Below, in pieces: positions 21,961 to 25,087 of a stretch of DNA of 25,087 nucleotides (within the stretch, counting starts at the first letter, position 1; every line of letters starts with the position of its first letter). Location: the NCBI GenBank assembly GCA_029555925.1, contig JAKPQU010000569.1, positions 1-25,087 of the forward strand, read 5' to 3'. The notes below the pieces were generated by a model that was not told the DNA's origin, did no database searches, and was given only the letters and a program-made list of their open reading frames with translations. The stretch comes from Bacillota bacterium (GTDB lineage: Bacteria > Eremiobacterota > SpSt-956 > JAKJGF01). A program made the translations under genes and the position numbers.

Positions 21961-22749
21961 ATGAAAACGAGATATTTTCTATCTATTTTATTAATAATAT
22001 TCTGTATATTTTTAGCAGGGCCGGCTATGAGTGAAGATAATATCCCGGGAAACTTGAATCAGGGTCAGATGAATTCCCGTCTTACAGAAGAACAGAAACA
22101 GCAGGTAAAAGCTAAAATAGAGGAAATGAAAGCGGCAGGAGCTTCACAGGAAGAGATCAGAGCTGCCGTTCAGGAGCTTTTTAAAAGCTGGGGCATTAAA
22201 CCGCAAAACCAGAGTAATCAATTCCGCGGAAGAGAGTTTCAAGATAACCTTACAGATGAACAAAAACAGACATTAAAAACAAAAATAGAGAAAATGAAAG
22301 CGGCAGGAGCTTCACAGGAAGAAATCAAATCTGCTGTTAGAGATCTTTTAAAAAACTGGGGTATTACATCACAGAAGAGCAATCAATCTCAAAGAAGAGA
22401 TTGGATGGATAAGCTTACAGATGAACAGAAAAAAGAATTAAAGTTTACTGTTGAAGGAATGAAAAATGACGGAGCTTCATGGGAAGAAATAAGAACTGTT
22501 GTTAAAAACATGTTAAAAGACTGGGGAATCAGTACGCAGAACATGGATAATCAATCTCAAAAAAGAGAATTAATGAGCCGGCTTACAGAGGAACAGAAAC
22601 AGGAATTAAAATATACTGTTGCAGAAATGAAAGATGCCGGTGTTTCACAGGAAGAAATAAGAACAGTTGTTAAAAAAATGTTGAAGAAATGGGGCATTAC
22701 ACTGGAAGCTCCGGAACAATCTGAGAGTAAAAAAATAGAAAATTTTTAA
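21961..22749 (+). CDS. Secreted protein with four tandem helical repeats
   Basis: The 262-aa product has a signal peptide (core YFLSILLIIFCIFLAG, cut near AMS at residue 24). The rest is four copies of a 39-residue helical unit at 41-79, 97-135, 152-190 and 208-246, spaced 55-56 residues apart. The consensus is LT[ED]EQKQxLKxxIExMK, AAGASQEEIRxAV, then LKxWGI, with Gln/Asn/Ser-rich linkers. Each unit probably forms a two- or three-helix hairpin ending at the WGI. The repeats are highly similar, implying recent duplication or selection for uniformity. I know no function; LT-EEQ--E helices occur in many periplasmic proteins including Spy/CpxP-like chaperones, which is only a loose resemblance. 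The ribosome binding site is GAGGAGGG just upstream. Element B5 abuts the leader and a 17-bp stem-loop follows. Confidence 0.78.
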   Translation: MKTRYFLSILLIIFCIFLAGPAMSEDNIPGNLNQGQMNSRLTEEQKQQVKAKIEEMKAAGASQEEIRAAVQELFKSWGIKPQNQSNQFRGREFQDNLTDEQKQTLKTKIEKMKAAGASQEEIKSAVRDLLKNWGITSQKSNQSQRRDWMDKLTDEQKKELKFTVEGMKNDGASWEEIRTVVKNMLKDWGISTQNMDNQSQKRELMSRLTEEQKQELKYTVAEMKDAGVSQEEIRTVVKKMLKKWGITLEAPEQSESKKIENF

Positions 22750-22765
22750 CGTCATTAAGTCTCTG

Positions 22766-22816
22766 GATGCGTAATATGTAACGGGTTATATTTCCTTAAG
22801 TTACATATTACGCATC
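22766..22816 (+). terminator. 17-bp perfect stem-loop after the helical-repeat gene
   Basis: GATGCGTAATATGTAAC (22766-22782) pairs perfectly with 22800-22816 across a 17-base loop, starting 16 bases after the stop codon. A short CATTTTAC follows instead of a clean T-run. Confidence 0.6.
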
Positions 22817-23011
22817 ACTCATTTTACTCTAACAACCATAACCGGGTGGTCATAACAAAGAATGAGAAGGTATCCTCCCTACACCCTTCACTCTTCACCC
22901 TTCACGATTCTCATATAAATGTAATGTAATACCTTGATCTGAAAAAAAAAATAAATTATAATAGCCAGATAAATTTTTTAGATTATTGTTGAAAGGAGAA
23001 AATATATTATT
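22817..23011. other. Intergenic region with CCCTTCA heptads
   Basis: Contains about four 7-nt-period words of the CCCTTCA/CTCTTCA type at about 22885-22907 and otherwise AT-rich sequence. The ribosome binding site of the esterase (AAAGGAG, about 22992-22998) is at the right end, roughly 13 bases from its ATG, which is longer than usual. Confidence 0.5.
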
Positions 23012-23743
23012 ATGGAAGTTCAATATTACGATTGGTACAGTCACAGAGTAGGCATGAACATGGGAGTACTCCGCATAGGCAGCTGGGGACCTGCTATGAT
23101 TTATTTCCCTACCTGCGGCGGTAAACATGGAGAAATAGATTACTACAGACTTCAGGAAGATGCAGCACCGTGGATTGAAAACGGTAATATGCAGTTTTTC
23201 GCCATAGATTCAATAAATCAGGAAAGCTGGTATAACAGAGACATACACCCGGCCGACAGGATAAACTGGGCTACCGGTTATGAAGGATATATAGTACATG
23301 AACTTGTACCGTTTGTGAGAAATATGACTCACAATCCATTTGTAGGTTGTATGGGGGCAAGTTTCGGCGGATATAATGTTACGAACCTGTTCCTGAAACA
23401 TCCCGATTGTTTTCAACTGGCAGTTTCCATGTCAGGCCTTTTCGACATAAGACAGTATCTTGAAGGTTACTATGACACAAACGTATATTTAAATAATCCT
23501 GTAGATTATATACCGGGTCTGGCAGATCCCTGGTTCTATCATATGTACAACAATGAATCTCTCCTCTGGATGTTCTGCGGAGAAAACGATATATGCAAAG
23601 GTGATAATGACCATTTTCACCATCTTTTAAGTGCAAAAGGTATAAGACACTGGTATGATGTATGGCCTGCACCATGTGATCATCATGAATACTGGTGGAA
23701 AAAACAACTGCCTGTAGTACTCGATAAATTTTACAACTGGTAG
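23012..23743 (+). CDS. Alpha/beta-hydrolase esterase (esterase D/PF00756 type)
   Basis: The 243-aa protein has the nucleophile elbow GASFGGY with Ser117, a likely catalytic Asp in the CGENDICKGDN stretch (Asp193 or Asp198) and a catalytic His in CDHHEYW (His224 or His225), followed by a final helix with W-K-QLP. This is the layout of the esterase D/antigen 85-like family (PF00756). A Gly-Gly-Lys-His-Gly near residue 36-40 may form the oxyanion hole. There is no signal peptide, so it should be cytoplasmic. The substrate is unknown. The stop codon TAG is immediately followed by a long heptad array, and the gene converges with the UroD-like gene. Confidence 0.88.
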   Translation: MEVQYYDWYSHRVGMNMGVLRIGSWGPAMIYFPTCGGKHGEIDYYRLQEDAAPWIENGNMQFFAIDSINQESWYNRDIHPADRINWATGYEGYIVHELVPFVRNMTHNPFVGCMGASFGGYNVTNLFLKHPDCFQLAVSMSGLFDIRQYLEGYYDTNVYLNNPVDYIPGLADPWFYHMYNNESLLWMFCGENDICKGDNDHFHHLLSAKGIRHWYDVWPAPCDHHEYWWKKQLPVVLDKFYNW

Positions 23744-23826
23744 TGAATCATAAGTCGTGAAGCGTGAGTAGTGAGTAGTGAGTCGTAAGTCGTGAGTTGT
23801 AAGTTGTGAAGCGTGAGTAGTGAGTA
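23743..23826. repeat. Twelve-unit heptad array beginning at the esterase stop codon
   Basis: Twelve consecutive 7-mers (GTGAATC, ATAAGTC, GTGAAGC, GTGAGTA, GTGAGTA, GTGAGTC and so on) begin at the G of the TAG stop. The last two units pair with CTACTCACTGCTCAC at about 23842-23856 to form a long hairpin between the convergent esterase and UroD-like genes. Confidence 0.88.
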
Positions 23827-23860
23827 GTAAATTAACTCCTTCTACTCACTGCTCACTATT

Positions 23861-24853
23861 TCACAGAGCCAACTCTCTCAGGGCTTTCAGGTTTTCAAAG
23901 GGAGTTGAAACAGGATAGGTGCATCCTGCTCCCAGTATCCATCCCTTTCCGCCTGTACAATCATATGCCTCTTTTGCTTCTCTGATACAGTCTGCCCCGG
24001 TGCCTTTAACAATAGTAGTTCTGTGATTTATCCCTCCCATAACAATGCCCTTTACAAGATCCTTACCATCCTTAAGAGACATATTTGTTTTATCGCATGA
24101 ATCCCAGTGAAAGCCATGAACAGGATAATCAACCATTTTTTGAAGCATATTATTTCCCTGACATACATGGAGGATATTAAAAGGACAGTCTTTTACAATT
24201 TTAAGTAACCTCATATCATAGGGACGGCAGAATTCATTGAATTGATCCTCTGTAAAATAATCAGCACTTGCCCAGTACCGTGTTGCATAAAATACACCTG
24301 ACACCCCGGTATTAAGTGCTTCTTCCATAAATTTTTCAAAGGTACATGTTATATTGTTCAATACTTTATGAATGATATCCTTATGATTCTTTATATGATC
24401 CATTAAAACATCAATATTCTTTACCAGCTTTGAAATAACAGCAAGAGGAGTAAAAACAGTCATTACAAAAAATAATTCCCTGCCCATAGATTTATTAATA
24501 AGATGAAGTGCATCAAGCTGTTCCCTGAGAACAGGACTATCGAGAGGGTCAATAACCGTTATATGATTATAATCATCAGGCGTATTTACAGGATAATATA
24601 ATTGCTTCGGTTTTGTTACACCATCTCTGTAAAATTCATATTTTGTTCCCCATACTTCATCATGATAGCTTTCCCTGAAGTTTACCTTGATAAAATCCCA
24701 GTCCATTTGTTTCTGATAATCCACCATTATACGGGCCAGACTTTCTGCATCTGTTTCATATTCGTAAAAATGTCTCCAGAAACTTGCCGGAATTCTGTCT
24801 GTTTTTTCCTTATTAAGAGTGGCAAGTATTCGCTCTTTTTTTGTCATTTTCAT
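23861..24853 (-). CDS. Uroporphyrinogen decarboxylase (URO-D) family protein, MtaA/methyltransferase-like
   Basis: The 330-aa protein belongs to the URO-D superfamily (PF01208): N-terminal TKKERILATLNKEKTDRIP, a central GVSGVFYATRYWA strand-helix, and C-terminal KGWILGAGCTYPVSTPFENL. It lacks the RQAGRY motif of true HemE, so heme synthesis is unlikely. It does have His229-x-Cys231 and Cys311, matching the H-x-C-Xn-C zinc site of corrinoid-dependent methyltransferases such as MtaA. A methyltransferase role is therefore plausible but no corrinoid protein gene is adjacent. The ribosome binding site AAGGAGG is about 6-7 bases before 24853. A four-unit heptad array and element A4 lie upstream. 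Confidence 0.85.
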   Translation of the reverse strand: MKMTKKERILATLNKEKTDRIPASFWRHFYEYETDAESLARIMVDYQKQMDWDFIKVNFRESYHDEVWGTKYEFYRDGVTKPKQLYYPVNTPDDYNHITVIDPLDSPVLREQLDALHLINKSMGRELFFVMTVFTPLAVISKLVKNIDVLMDHIKNHKDIIHKVLNNITCTFEKFMEEALNTGVSGVFYATRYWASADYFTEDQFNEFCRPYDMRLLKIVKDCPFNILHVCQGNNMLQKMVDYPVHGFHWDSCDKTNMSLKDGKDLVKGIVMGGINHRTTIVKGTGADCIREAKEAYDCTGGKGWILGAGCTYPVSTPFENLKALRELAL

Positions 24854-24874
24854 AAAAACACCTCCTTATATATC

Positions 24875-24902
24875 GTGACGCGTGACGCGTGACGCGTGAC
24901 GC
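24875..24902. repeat. Heptad array, four GTGACGC units
   Basis: Four exact tandem GTGACGC copies, 22 bases upstream of the UroD-like start codon, just beyond its ribosome binding site. Confidence 0.9.
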
Positions 24903-24951
24903 GAGATAAAACTGAAGACCATGAAAATAATTTCCTATGGTAATTTCTAAT

Positions 24952-25087
24952 TACCGCTACAGGTAAATTAGTAACCATTTATCAGCTTCTGCCTGACAGG
25001 CTCTTACGAAGAAAAATAATTTGCCTTATTTAATTTGTTTTACAGACAATAAATTAGCCCTTATTTAATTTTTAATTCTATATAAAA
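24952..25087. repeat. Repeat element A, copy 4 (cut by the window end)
   Basis: The left end TACCGCTACAGGTAAATTAG and the first 136 bases match A2 closely; the copy runs off the window. Same orientation as the other three. It begins 98 bases upstream of the UroD-like gene and is preceded by CTAAT, as in A3. Confidence 0.9.

Overview
The window reads as a chromosomal stretch of an AT-rich, free-living, probably uncultured bacterium. No ribosomal RNA, tRNA, transposase, phage or plasmid gene is visible, so the lineage cannot be fixed from this sequence. The genes are bacterial in style: clear Shine-Dalgarno sequences, lipoprotein and Sec signal peptides, MiaA, UvrA and response-regulator folds. 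Intergenic regions are crowded with three families of short non-coding repeats (called A, B and C here) and with many runs of 7-nt-period low-complexity repeats such as GTGACGC, GTGAGTA and TCACTGA.

Left part (1-8500): a tiny glycine-rich gene; a lipoprotein with four tandem parvulin domains; a secreted (alpha/alpha)-barrel type glycosidase candidate; a tandem A-element cluster holding a nested C element; an endonuclease/exonuclease/phosphatase-fold protein with a PhoP-like direct repeat and a good terminator; miaA; and a lipoprotein metallophosphoesterase.

Middle (8500-17150): on the minus strand, a MoxR-type AAA+ ATPase followed by a large protein with a TraB/DUF5682-like N-terminus; a response regulator made of two receiver domains with no output domain; and uvrA, split in two by a one-base frameshift in a run of seven A (T on the coding strand). 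Next comes the truncated and frameshifted transmembrane domain of a pentameric ligand-gated ion channel.

Right part (17150-25087): a WYL-domain regulator; a xylose-isomerase-like TIM barrel; two adjacent tiny paralogous cysteine-containing peptides (30 and 34 aa); a stand-alone LexA/UmuD-type S24 domain preceded by a terminator hairpin; a secreted protein of two beta repeats; a secreted protein of four helical repeats; an esterase; and a UroD/MtaA-like protein. The window ends inside another A element.

Most genes are single transcription units separated by repeats; only moxR and its neighbour look like an operon. The least explained items are the Cys peptide pair, the four-parvulin lipoprotein, the MoxR/TraB-like pair, and the repeat system: all four A elements sit in one orientation just upstream of minus-strand genes, and B elements differ in length partly by whole heptads.
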